Source: Pseudomonadota bacterium (lineage in GTDB: Bacteria > Pseudomonadota > Gammaproteobacteria > CALCKW01). Taken from it: a stretch of 49,516 nt of DNA. Within the stretch, counting starts at the first letter, position 1, and each line of letters begins with the position of its first letter. The notes beneath the pieces were generated by a model, which saw nothing but the letters and a program-made list of their open reading frames with translations, did no database searches and had not been told where the DNA came from. Location: positions 137,601 to 187,116 of the forward strand of contig JBCCUP010000002.1 of the NCBI GenBank assembly GCA_039196715.1. The letters are read 5' to 3'. This document shows, piece by piece, positions 24,809-33,000 of this stretch. The position numbers and the translations under genes were made by a program.

Positions 24809-25789
24809 TCAGTCGCCGCTGGTTGTCGTCAACACGAGCAGGGCATTGCCTTGCTGCAGGGTGGTCGTGCGGTCCCGCAGTGCGGAGGCTGGCCCGAAGC
24901 TTTCGAAATCCGCGCCCATCGCAGCCTGCGTTGTGGCGGGGAAGGTGAAGGCGCCGTCGTCGGTGAGTTCGCAGGTGACTGACACGATGGTGCCGTTGAT
25001 GAAATCGAAGCTGCTGACGTCGAGGCTGATGTAGGTGTCAGGCGTGGTGCCGGGCACCCAGGTGAAGACGCTGGTCGGCGTCACCGGGCCGAGCGGGGCG
25101 GTCAGTGAGAAGGTTTCCACGGTGGGCAGGGCCACGTTGGCAAAGGCCGGAAACACGTCACCCGGTATGGACGCCGACAGATCGGCTGGCATCGGCCCCG
25201 GGGCGGTCTCGGGTTCCGGGGTGTACGCTGTGAGACCGAACAGGCTGCCGCGCACCAGCCGGGTGAGCTCGGCGCCGGCGGATCGAATCGGGATGGCGTC
25301 GCCCGCGCTCACGGTGGACAGATCGATGTCGCCAGGCAGATCGAAATCCGGCAGATCATCGTCGGGATCCGGTGCGCCGAGTTGGGTCACGTCGACCTCG
25401 CAAACGTCCAGTGTCGGCGCCAGATTCGCCTGGATGAGCGCTGCAGGGAGGCCCTGCGAAATCTGAAAAAACACGGCAGCGGCTTCGAGTGTGTTGCTCG
25501 TGGTGAATTCATCCACGGAAATGGCGCCGATCAGGGTCACGTCGCCCGTGCTTGTGCCCCCGCTGTCGCCCGTGCTTCCGGTGCCCCCGCTGTCGCCTGT
25601 GCTTCCGGTGCCCCCGGTGGAGTCGGTACTCCCGGTGGAGCCGGTGCCGGTGCCGGCGTCCGCGCTGCCGCTCGTGCTGCCCGTCCCCGTTCCGGTGGCT
25701 GTGTCATTGCTGCTGCCCCCGCCCCCGCCACCACACGCGGTCAGGCCCATTGCGCCAATTGCCAAAGCCAAGTAGGTCACTTTCAACAC
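24809..25789 (-). CDS. putative lipoprotein with Gly/Ser/Thr repeat linker
   Basis: This 326-residue exported protein has a lipoprotein signal: a hydrophobic stretch TYLALAIGAMGLTAC ends in the lipobox LTAC, placing the lipidated Cys at residue 19. A run of Gly and then about 60 residues of Gly, Ser, Thr and Asp follow, including tandem GTGSTGDSG units, which probably form a flexible tether. The remaining 230 residues form an acidic beta-rich domain (PDPDDDLPDFDLPGDIDLS; two Cys, in DVCEVDV and VTCELTD, could form a disulfide). I do not recognise a family. The GTG at 25787-25789 is chosen because GGAGAG lies six bases upstream. It is convergent with the glycosyltransferase gene. Confidence 0.75.
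   Translation of the reverse strand: MLKVTYLALAIGAMGLTACGGGGGGSSNDTATGTGTGSTSGSADAGTGTGSTGSTDSTGGTGSTGDSGGTGSTGDSGGTSTGDVTLIGAISVDEFTTSNTLEAAAVFFQISQGLPAALIQANLAPTLDVCEVDVTQLGAPDPDDDLPDFDLPGDIDLSTVSAGDAIPIRSAGAELTRLVRGSLFGLTAYTPEPETAPGPMPADLSASIPGDVFPAFANVALPTVETFSLTAPLGPVTPTSVFTWVPGTTPDTYISLDVSSFDFINGTIVSVTCELTDDGAFTFPATTQAAMGADFESFGPASALRDRTTTLQQGNALLVLTTTSGD
25554..25634 (-). repeat. 27-bp coding tandem repeat in lipoprotein linker
   Basis: There are three consecutive 27-bp units at 25554-25580, 25581-25607 and 25608-25634. The first two are nearly identical; the third is diverged. Each encodes nine residues (GTGSTGDSG type), so changes in copy number keep the frame and only alter tether length. 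Confidence 0.75.
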
Positions 25790-25978
25790 GATCGTCTCTC
25801 CTTGCACTGCGTTACAACCCGGCATCGCCCGCCCATCGGGTTCGATGCTGCACCCCGATACTATGTTCGGAGGGGTGGCCAATGCAAAGCCCATTCGGGC
25901 TGGGCACCGAGAAAAACGCAAAGCTATTTGCACCGATACAAATGAAATCGATGCCGTGCTAGCGCGAGTGGGTGTGCG

Positions 25979-27190
25979 TCAGTGGGTCGCCTTGGAAGCA
26001 GATTCGGCGTGCGCCGGCAGTGACGCCCTCAGTACCACGAAGGCGAGGGCAGCCGACACCACCGAGCCGGCAAGAATGCCAAGCCGGTCACCAATGAAGT
26101 AGGTGCCGCTGCCGTGTTCGAAGGCGAGACCGGCAATGAAGAGGCTCATGGTGAAACCGATGCCGCAGGCACAGGACACGCCGAGCAGCATCGGCCAGGT
26201 GACGCCGGCCGGCCGTTTGGCCATGCCGATCAGCACCGCGACACCGACAAACAGCAGGATGCCCACCGGTTTACCGACCACCAGGCCGGCCACGACACCG
26301 AAGGTCACCGGGTGCAGCAAGTCGGCGGTGCCGACGAGCGAGAGCCCGGCGTTGGCAAAGGCGAAGATCGGCAGGATGGCGAACGCAACCGGGCCGTGCA
26401 GGTCGTGCTCGAGTCGCAACAACGGCGAGTCGCCGTTGGGGTCGCGCATCGGAATGCAGAACGCGATCAACACACCGGCGAGTGTCGCGTGCACACCGCT
26501 CTTGAGCACGGCAGCCCAGAGCACGATGCCGAGCAGGATGTAGCTCGAGGTGCGTGTCACCCCGAGCCGGTTCATGGTGACAGCGAGCGCCAGCGCGCCG
26601 CCGCCGACCAACATCGGGGTCAACGATAGGCTGTCCGAGTAGAACACCGCGATGATGGCGATGGCGGCGAGGTCGTCGAATATCGCCACCGACAACAGGA
26701 ACACCTTCAAGGTGATTGGCACCCTCGAACCGAACACGCTGAGCAGGGCGAGCGCAAAGGCGATGTCGGTGGCCACCGGAATCGCCCAGCCGTCCATCGC
26801 CACCGCGTCGCCGCGGTTGAAGGCCCAGTAGATCAGCGCCGGCACGACCATGCCGCCGAGTGCGCCCATGGCCGGCAGCACGATCTGTGACGGTGATGAC
26901 AGCTCGCCCTCGAGGAACTCGCGTTTGACCTCGAGCCCGATCAGAAAGAAGAACACCGCCATCAGGCCGTCGTTGACCCACAGCAGCAGCGGCTTGTCGA
27001 TTGACAACGCGCCGATCTGCACGGCGACTGTGGTGTCGATCAGCGCGTCGTAAAGCGGGGCCATCGGGGAGTTGGCGATGACCAGGGCTGCAAGTGCCGT
27101 GATCAGCAGCAGGGTGCCACCGGCGGACTCGAGTTTGATGAAGTTGCGCAGCGCGCCGACCAATTGCTGTCCGCGGGGTTGAGTGCTCAT
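25979..27190 (-). CDS. nhaA: Na+/H+ antiporter NhaA
   Basis: This inner-membrane antiporter exports Na+ in exchange for H+ and helps control cytoplasmic pH and salt. The 403-residue protein has about 12 helices. The family hallmarks are PVATDIAFALALLSVFG, with the unwound helix 4 Asp, and LSVAIFDDLAAIAIIAVFY, with the paired Asp residues that bind the ion in helix 5. GLEVKREFLEGEL is the conserved helix 2-3 segment, and GIGFTMSLFIAGLAF lies near the C-terminus. The ATG at 27188-27190 has AGGA close upstream. It lies downstream of the LysR gene on the same strand, but a 125-bp gap makes co-transcription unsure. Confidence 0.95.
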   Translation of the reverse strand: MSTQPRGQQLVGALRNFIKLESAGGTLLLITALAALVIANSPMAPLYDALIDTTVAVQIGALSIDKPLLLWVNDGLMAVFFFLIGLEVKREFLEGELSSPSQIVLPAMGALGGMVVPALIYWAFNRGDAVAMDGWAIPVATDIAFALALLSVFGSRVPITLKVFLLSVAIFDDLAAIAIIAVFYSDSLSLTPMLVGGGALALAVTMNRLGVTRTSSYILLGIVLWAAVLKSGVHATLAGVLIAFCIPMRDPNGDSPLLRLEHDLHGPVAFAILPIFAFANAGLSLVGTADLLHPVTFGVVAGLVVGKPVGILLFVGVAVLIGMAKRPAGVTWPMLLGVSCACGIGFTMSLFIAGLAFEHGSGTYFIGDRLGILAGSVVSAALAFVVLRASLPAHAESASKATH

Positions 27191-27315
27191 GGTCCTGTCA
27201 GGGGTTGCGGTGTAAGAAGCCGTGTTGTGGTTCAATCCCGTTTGAGCGGCGCCCGTCTCGGGAGTTCCGGTGTGCGCCGTGTGCTTGCACTGGACATGGT
27301 TGAGTCACCAACCAA

Positions 27316-28227
27316 TCAACGTGGCATCGCGTGGCCTGACAGATTGCCCGACAGGTTGTCGGCGACAAAGTTGGCGAAGGCACGGACACGCTGTGGCTGG
27401 CGTCGACCCGGGGGAAAGAGCATCTGCAGTGGCGTGGCGTGTGAGCGGTGTGTGCTGAACAGCCGCACCAATCGACCGGCGTCGAGGTCGTCGCCCACAT
27501 CGAGTGCCGACTTCAATGCAATCCCGTCACCGTTCAGGCACCAGGTGCGCACCAGGTCGCCGTCGTTGGACACGCGGTGGCCGCGCACCAGCACGCTCTC
27601 GCGGGCATCCGCATCGCCGAACCACCACCGGTTGTCGAGCAGATCACCGAAGCGCATGACGAGGCAGTCGTGCGTAGCGAGCTCGCTTGGACGGAGCGGC
27701 ACCCCGCGTCGTGCAAGATAGCTCGGTGCGGCACAGACGACCCGATCGCCGTGCCAGAGCTGCCGAACGCGCAGCGCGCTGTCGGCGAGCTCGCCGTAGC
27801 GCAGGGCCAGGTCGAAGCCCGCACCGACCAGGTCGACGTAGCCGTCGGAGAGGTGCAGTTCGATGTGCACTTGGGGGTGCGTGGCCTGGAAGCGGTCGAC
27901 AAGCGTGGCTACCCAGCGTCGACCGAGGTCGCTTGGCGCAGTGATGCGCAAGGGCCCCGAGAGCGTGTCGGCGCCGTGGCGAATGCGGGCGTCGAGTGCG
28001 TCGGCGTCTTCGAGCAGGGGCTCGAGCCCGGCCAGCAGGGTGCGTCCGGCCTCGGTCAGTTGCAGGGACCGTGTGGTCCGGTTCAGCAGCGTGACGCCGA
28101 AGCGACCTTCGAGTTTGACCAGGCGCTCCGACACGGTGGTGGTCGAGAGGCCGCTCTCGCGTGCGGCGGCCGCCAGGCTGCCGTGGACCACGATGTGGCG
28201 GAACAGCCGCAGATCGTTGAGGTTCAT
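27316..28227 (-). CDS. LysR-family transcriptional regulator
   Basis: This 303-residue regulator has an N-terminal winged helix-turn-helix (MNLNDLRLFRHIVVHGSLAA, then STTTVSERLVKLEGRFGVTLL, residues about 1-60) and a periplasmic-binding-like effector domain (GPLRITAPSDLGRRWVATLV and on). The layout matches regulators of the CrgA/DsdC-like branch that start with MxLxDLxLF. It is transcribed divergently from the small monooxygenase gene, the classical arrangement for a LysR protein and its target, and inverted repeats lie between the two (28230-28275). The inducer is unknown. Confidence 0.92.
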   Translation of the reverse strand: MNLNDLRLFRHIVVHGSLAAAARESGLSTTTVSERLVKLEGRFGVTLLNRTTRSLQLTEAGRTLLAGLEPLLEDADALDARIRHGADTLSGPLRITAPSDLGRRWVATLVDRFQATHPQVHIELHLSDGYVDLVGAGFDLALRYGELADSALRVRQLWHGDRVVCAAPSYLARRGVPLRPSELATHDCLVMRFGDLLDNRWWFGDADARESVLVRGHRVSNDGDLVRTWCLNGDGIALKSALDVGDDLDAGRLVRLFSTHRSHATPLQMLFPPGRRQPQRVRAFANFVADNLSGNLSGHAMPR

Positions 28228-28229
28228 TG

Positions 28230-28275
28230 TCCGTATTATACGGATAAATACTTTACTAATACACGGTTTATCCGT
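28230..28275. promoter_or_regulatory. LysR operator candidate in divergent promoter region
   Basis: Two dyads share CCGT/ACGG half-sites: TCCGTATTATACGGA at 28230-28244 (7-bp arms, one central base) and ACGGTTTATCCGT at 28263-28275. In addition CGGATAAA (28241-28248) and TTTATCCG (28267-28274) form a longer inverted repeat with an 18-bp spacer. This is the usual recall/activation site arrangement for a LysR tetramer, and the first dyad sits three bases from the regulator's own start codon, suggesting autorepression. Confidence 0.6.
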
Positions 28276-28295
28276 CTGAACGGCCCAACTATGCT
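28267..28295 (+). promoter_or_regulatory. candidate promoter of the ABM monooxygenase gene
   Basis: TTTATC (28267-28272) and TATGCT (28290-28295) are separated by 17 bp and lie about 35 bp before the GTG start at 28329. The -35 element overlaps the second LysR dyad, consistent with regulation by that protein. Confidence 0.4.
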
Positions 28296-28328
28296 GCGCC
28301 CACGTTCACTCAACCCAGGAACCGACCC

Positions 28329-28619
28329 GTGGCCAAACTGACCATCACCGGCAACGTCGTTGCCCACCCCGAGCACATTGACACCGTCAAGGCCGAGCTC
28401 GAGAAGCTTGTGCCGATCACGCGCGCCGAGGCCGGCTGCGTCCAGTACGACCTGCACCAGGACAACGAAAACCCGGCTTTTTTTCTCTTCTACGAGAACT
28501 GGGACAGCCGCGACCTCTGGCAGGCCCACATGCAAGCCGAGCACCTGAGCGCCTACCTCGCTGCCACCGAGGGCATGGTGGAGAAGTTCTGGATCCACGA
28601 ACTCACCCACATCGCCTGA
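28329..28619 (+). CDS. antibiotic biosynthesis monooxygenase (ABM) domain protein
   Basis: This 96-residue single-domain protein is of the ABM/YgiN type, a dimeric ferredoxin-like fold that oxidises quinols or similar aromatic compounds without cofactors. Typical features are a first strand (KLTITGNVVAHPEHIDTVKA), EAGCVQYDLHQDNENPAFFL and the following YENWDSRDLWQAHMQAEHLSAY, where family members keep the W-x-x-x-x-x-x-x-H pattern. The start is GTG with AGGA eight bases upstream. It is divergent from a LysR gene whose probable operator overlaps its promoter. The substrate is unknown; quinone detoxification is a guess by analogy with YgiN. Confidence 0.9.
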   Translation: MAKLTITGNVVAHPEHIDTVKAELEKLVPITRAEAGCVQYDLHQDNENPAFFLFYENWDSRDLWQAHMQAEHLSAYLAATEGMVEKFWIHELTHIA

Positions 28620-28827
28620 TCCCGACGCGCAGCTGACGGCCGTGCGTTCCGGCTACGCACGCCGCGGTGTCTGCCGCAAGCGGCTCCACTGTGTTGGCAC
28701 GCTCGCGATGACTGTCAGGCCGTTCCGCCTCGATCAAGTGTCGGAGGCCGCTGCCGTAACGTCGCCGTACGAACAGCGTGCGCCCTTTTGGTGCGCGCAC
28801 ACCTGAACGGACGTGGGGGGAGACACG

Positions 28828-29202
28828 GTGAGCGGACCACTGAAAGTCTTGCTGGTCGACGATTCAATGTCGATGCGCATGCTGGCCAAGAACATCGTCA
28901 GCGAACTGGGTCACGATGTGATCGGCGAAGCCAGCGACGGCAAAGACGCAGTGCAGCAGTACCTCGAACTGCAACCCGACGTCGTGTTGCTCGACCTGGT
29001 CATGCCCGAGTACGACGGACGGGCTGCACTCAACAAGATCATGAGCATCGACGACAACGCGCAGGTGGTCATCTGCAGTTCGCTCGGCTCCGAACAGGAC
29101 GTCGAGACCTGCCTTCGCAACGGCGCCCGCTCCTACTTGCAGAAACCGCTCGAAGCCAGCACCGTCGGTGCAACGCTGTCGACGTTGTCCGCACTGAATT
29201 GA
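28828..29202 (+). CDS. CheY-like single-domain response regulator
   Basis: This 124-residue receiver domain has no output domain. The acidic pocket is KVLLVDDSMSM (Asp11 and Asp12), the phospho-acceptor is Asp56 in VVLLDLVMPEYDG, the switch serine is in VVICSSLG and the conserved lysine in SYLQKPLEAS. The GTG at 28828 has GGAG six bases upstream and is favoured over an earlier GTG at 28813. The next gene, 12 bp downstream, ends in a CheX-type phosphatase domain, so the two probably form a phosphorylation switch and its eraser. No kinase gene is in the window. The neighbouring pilX-pilY1 genes suggest, but do not prove, a role in pilus-based motility. Confidence 0.92.
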   Translation: MSGPLKVLLVDDSMSMRMLAKNIVSELGHDVIGEASDGKDAVQQYLELQPDVVLLDLVMPEYDGRAALNKIMSIDDNAQVVICSSLGSEQDVETCLRNGARSYLQKPLEASTVGATLSTLSALN

Positions 29203-29214
29203 GCGGGGACGGAC

Positions 29215-30051
29215 ATGGGCGCTAAGTTTTTTGGGCAATTCCTGTTGGAAAAGGCCTTGATCTCCAAGTCTCAGCTCTTGCTTGCACTCGATGTACAACG
29301 CGAGTGCAACCCGACCATCGGCGCCCTGGCCGTTGATCAGGGCTACCTTACCGAGTACCAGGCGCACCAGATCAACATTGATCAGCAACGCTTTGACAAG
29401 CGTTTCGGCGACCTGGCGGTGGAGAAGGGCTTTCTGAATCGCGGTCAGGTCGACAAACTGTTCTCCCTGCAATCATCGCGGCGTCGCTACTTTGGCGAGA
29501 TCCTCGTCGAGCAGGGTGTGCTCGACAGTGACACCGTCAAACGCGAACTCGCCCTGCACGCCGAAGAAAACGCGGTCGTGGTCGATTCCTACAACGCGAC
29601 CATCGAAGCGCACGTGCACGCGGCGCTGGTGCGGCAGTCGGTCGACACCCTGACCCGCCTGTTTTTGCGGGTACTCAAGGCGAACGTGCAGGTGTCTCAG
29701 GTGGTGTCGGCGCTGCCCGAGTCGAACGAACGCACGGTCTGGCATCAGCAGTACCACATGCCAAGCCCGGTGCGAATCGGCTGGACCATGAACCGCGATG
29801 TTGCCGCAACGGTCTCCACCGCGTTCCTCGGCACCGACCTCAGTGACAACGACGCGGTCCGCAACGACTCGGTGGCCGAGTTCCTCAACATCGTATTGGG
29901 TCACATTGCCGCCGGGTACGCGACACAATCCGAGTTGTCGCACCTCGATCCGCCCGTGTTTCAGGACGCCGTGGCATTCAACGCCAACGCGGACAGCCTC
30001 TTCATCGACATGTCGTCGACTTTCGGGGATTTCACTCTGCTGGTCTCCTGA
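29215..30051 (+). CDS. MshEN-repeat / CheX-type phosphatase fusion protein
   Basis: This 278-residue protein has two parts. Residues 5-115 contain four 24-residue repeats starting near residues 5, 35, 63 and 92, each with F/I-G two residues in, a hydrophobic L/V pattern, and three of them with a closing Q. These match the tandem motif of MshEN domains, the c-di-GMP-binding N-domain of MshE/PilB-type ATPases; only the third repeat keeps the leading Arg (RFGDLAVEKGFLNRGQ). Residues 130-278 resemble CheX: an alpha/beta domain with Asp218-x3-Glu222-x2-Asn225 in RNDSVAEFLNIVLGH, the D/S-x3-E-x2-N catalytic motif of CheX/CheC/FliY phosphatases. It probably removes phosphate from the CheY-like protein encoded 12 bp upstream, perhaps under c-di-GMP control. 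The domain calls are by eye. Confidence 0.75.
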   Translation: MGAKFFGQFLLEKALISKSQLLLALDVQRECNPTIGALAVDQGYLTEYQAHQINIDQQRFDKRFGDLAVEKGFLNRGQVDKLFSLQSSRRRYFGEILVEQGVLDSDTVKRELALHAEENAVVVDSYNATIEAHVHAALVRQSVDTLTRLFLRVLKANVQVSQVVSALPESNERTVWHQQYHMPSPVRIGWTMNRDVAATVSTAFLGTDLSDNDAVRNDSVAEFLNIVLGHIAAGYATQSELSHLDPPVFQDAVAFNANADSLFIDMSSTFGDFTLLVS

Positions 30052-30060
30052 TACCAGGGC

Positions 30061-30080
30061 GGCGGCGTCACGCCGTCGCC
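30061..30080. terminator. hairpin between convergent genes
   Basis: GGCGGCG and CGTCGCC form a seven-base stem (one G-U pair) between the end of the CheX-like gene and the end of pilY1. Each stop codon is within 10 bp. There is no T-tract; it could serve both directions. Confidence 0.4.
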
Positions 30081-30086
30081 GAACCG

Positions 30087-33000
30087 TCAGCGTTGAAACC
30101 AGTAGCTCTCGTACACCTTCGGGTTCTCGTCGCCGGGTTGCACGTTCGGGTCGGCCGGGTAGCATTCGAAACCGACACACACCGACAGGTTGCCCTCGGG
30201 GTCGCGGTGCCCGACCGCGTCTGGCGGTATGCCCGCGCCTTTGAGTGGAATCTCGCGATCGTCGGTGTCGAGCGTGCCGTTCAGGTTGTAGTCGTGCACC
30301 GGTTGCGCATCGTACAACGCCATGCGGTACAGACTGCCCTGGCCGATGTTGTGTTGACAGGGGTTGCTGCTCGACGGAATCGTGTAGACCGGGTAGTTGA
30401 TGATCCCCTCGGCAATCACCGGGCGCGAGATGGCTTTGCGGTCCGGCGGCAAGTCGATGTACCAGCCGTTGGCAGCCCGGAGGTCCTCGTATTCCTGCGC
30501 AAGCAAGGTCTGGTTTGTGAGGCTGCCGATGGTGTTGGCAGTCGCGTTGTAGAGGTCACCGGCGTCGAAAGGGGTGGTTTGAGGCACGCCCAGCGTGTTG
30601 GTGTCCTTGATCATGAACAGTCGGTTGGTGTTGGGTGACAAGGTGGGGTTCATGCGGTCGCCGCTGCCCACCACCAGCGCAGCCCACACCGCACCCTTAT
30701 CCTGCACCATCACCGCTTGCACCTGTTTGTAGGCGCGTCGGCGCTCGCCGTCAGCATCCCGGCCGAGGGCGGCGCCGCGCCACCCGTCCACCGAACTGCT
30801 CGATCGCCGCACAAAGTGGTCTTCGATGTCGAAGCGCCACACCTGGGCCCCGAGATCGACCGCGTAGAGCCGATCGGCAAAGCCGTCGTTGTTGGTGTCG
30901 AGTGTGCTCGGCTCGGCGACGAAAGCGAAGTCCATGTTGGTGAAGCTGTCGTCCGAGAACGCGGGGCTCCCGCTGGCGTAGCCCGACCAGGCAATCGAGC
31001 CGTCGTCGGTGCGCAGGATGGCGATACCGCGGCCCATGGTGTGGCCGGTGTAGCTGAACTCCGCGTTGGGGTCGTAGCCCATCGAGAAGGCCATGAAGTT
31101 CTGCGCCGTCGAGGTGTTTCGCATGCGGAACGGCACCGGCTTGGACAGTGCGTGACCGAGTTCGCTCCAGCGCGAGTTCAGCCCGCTGTGCTTCTTGGCG
31201 ATTTCAATGATCTGAGGCGAGGTGCGGTTGTTGGCCTCGGTCACGTCGAAGGAGTAGACCACGCGACCCCCGAGTCCGTAGGACAGGTAAAGCACGGCGC
31301 TGTCGCCAGCGGCCCTGCTGATCGTGCCGTCGCGGTTGCGGTCAATGATGTGGGCCGAGAGGTTGCCGTCGATCCCCCACCACCGGTTCTTGCCGGTGTT
31401 CTGGTTGTCGTACTGGGTGACGAAGTGCGGCAGCGACTCGCTCGGCGCGATCGCGAATATCTCATCGCCCGTGACGCCGTCGAAGCCGTGCAGGTAGCCG
31501 TCGCTGGTGGCGGTGAAGACCACGAGGTCCGGGTTGGCCTCGGTGCCACCGTACTGGATCACGATTGGCTGGTTGCGCACCATCGCACCGATCTGGCCGC
31601 GGCCATCGCTGGTGCTGCCGTCGCCGTCAGCGTCGAGCAGGTCCACACCCTTGGCGTAGTCGAGGATCCGTTCGCGTTCGGCGTTTGAGCGTTCGAACGC
31701 CCCGAGCCCGGCGTTGACCGGCGGGTTGGTGAACTCCAGCGCGTGCATCCAGGAACTGAGATTGGCTTCGAGGTCGGTGGTGCGGCTGTAGAGGTGGCGT
31801 GTGTTCGGTGCCTTGGCCGCCAGGCGCTCGCGCGCGCCGCCCTTGAGGATGTCGTTGCCGTCGTTGCTCGACGACCAGTAGCTGCGGGCGCTGGCGAGGA
31901 TGCTGCCGTCAGCGGTCAGGATCTCCGGGTTGTTCACCTCGTCGGAGTCCGTCAGGTAGGGGCGCAAGCCGTCGTAGTGGATGCGGTATTTCTTCAGGTT
32001 GCCTTTCCACTGAAAGCGCGAGGTGGGCTCGTACTGTGCGATGAACACTTCGCTTCGGTGGGAGAGCCGGCTGAACTGGTCGGAGCTCGTCACCAGCGAA
32101 CTGGCAACCGACTGGTTGCGGGTGAGGTTCGAGAGCAGTTCCATCAGGTCGCGCTCGAGCTGAATTGCGTTCTGTGCGGTGTAGTAGCGCGTCCCGGCCG
32201 CCTCGGCGGTGCGTTCGAGCAATTCGAAATCGATCTGGATGCCAACGGGGTGCACCTTGACCACCTGGCCGTCGGGCACGCCGTCGTTGTCGTCATCGAG
32301 CACGTTGGCGAGGCCCGGTGCGACGTCGACATTCGCCATGTAGCGCGCGAGGTCGTCGAGGCAGCTGTTGCTCGAGTCACGGTTGTTGCCCGAGAAACAC
32401 GAGCCCGTCACACCGGTCTCGGCGTCGAAGTTGGGCAGGGTCTGAATCAGCGCTTGGTTGCTGTCACTCCACGGCACACCGTCGGTCAGCATGATCACGT
32501 GGTTGCGTTGGCATTCGTGCGTCACGGGTGTGTGGTAGACATTGCTCGTGCTGTAGGCGCGCGGCACGCTCTGGCCGAAGGGCGGCAGGCCGAAATGCAC
32601 CGGGTCACCGCGGAAATAGCGGTAGATCTCGTAGAGGCCCTCGGCCAGCGGTGTCGCACCGCCGGCGTTTATTTCATTGATCGTGTTCTCGTAGACGTGA
32701 CGCCAACCGGCGTCGCTGATGTCCGAGACCTCGAAGTTGATCGACGCACCCTCGTTGCCGTTCATGCTGGCGATGCCCGCGTTCATCATCGGGAACCGCT
32801 GGCCGAGCTCCTTGATGATCTGGCGCATCACCTCGATGCGTGTGAGGTTTGGTCCGGACGGCGGGGCAAGCTTGTAGTTTATGTAGTTGCCACGCATCAC
32901 CGTGGCCCAGCCGACCGGGTCCCAGTCGATCTGTGCGGACTGGTTGGTGGTCCACGGGCTGGTCTTGCTCGGGCTGGCGAAGGCGTTGAAGGTGGTGCCG

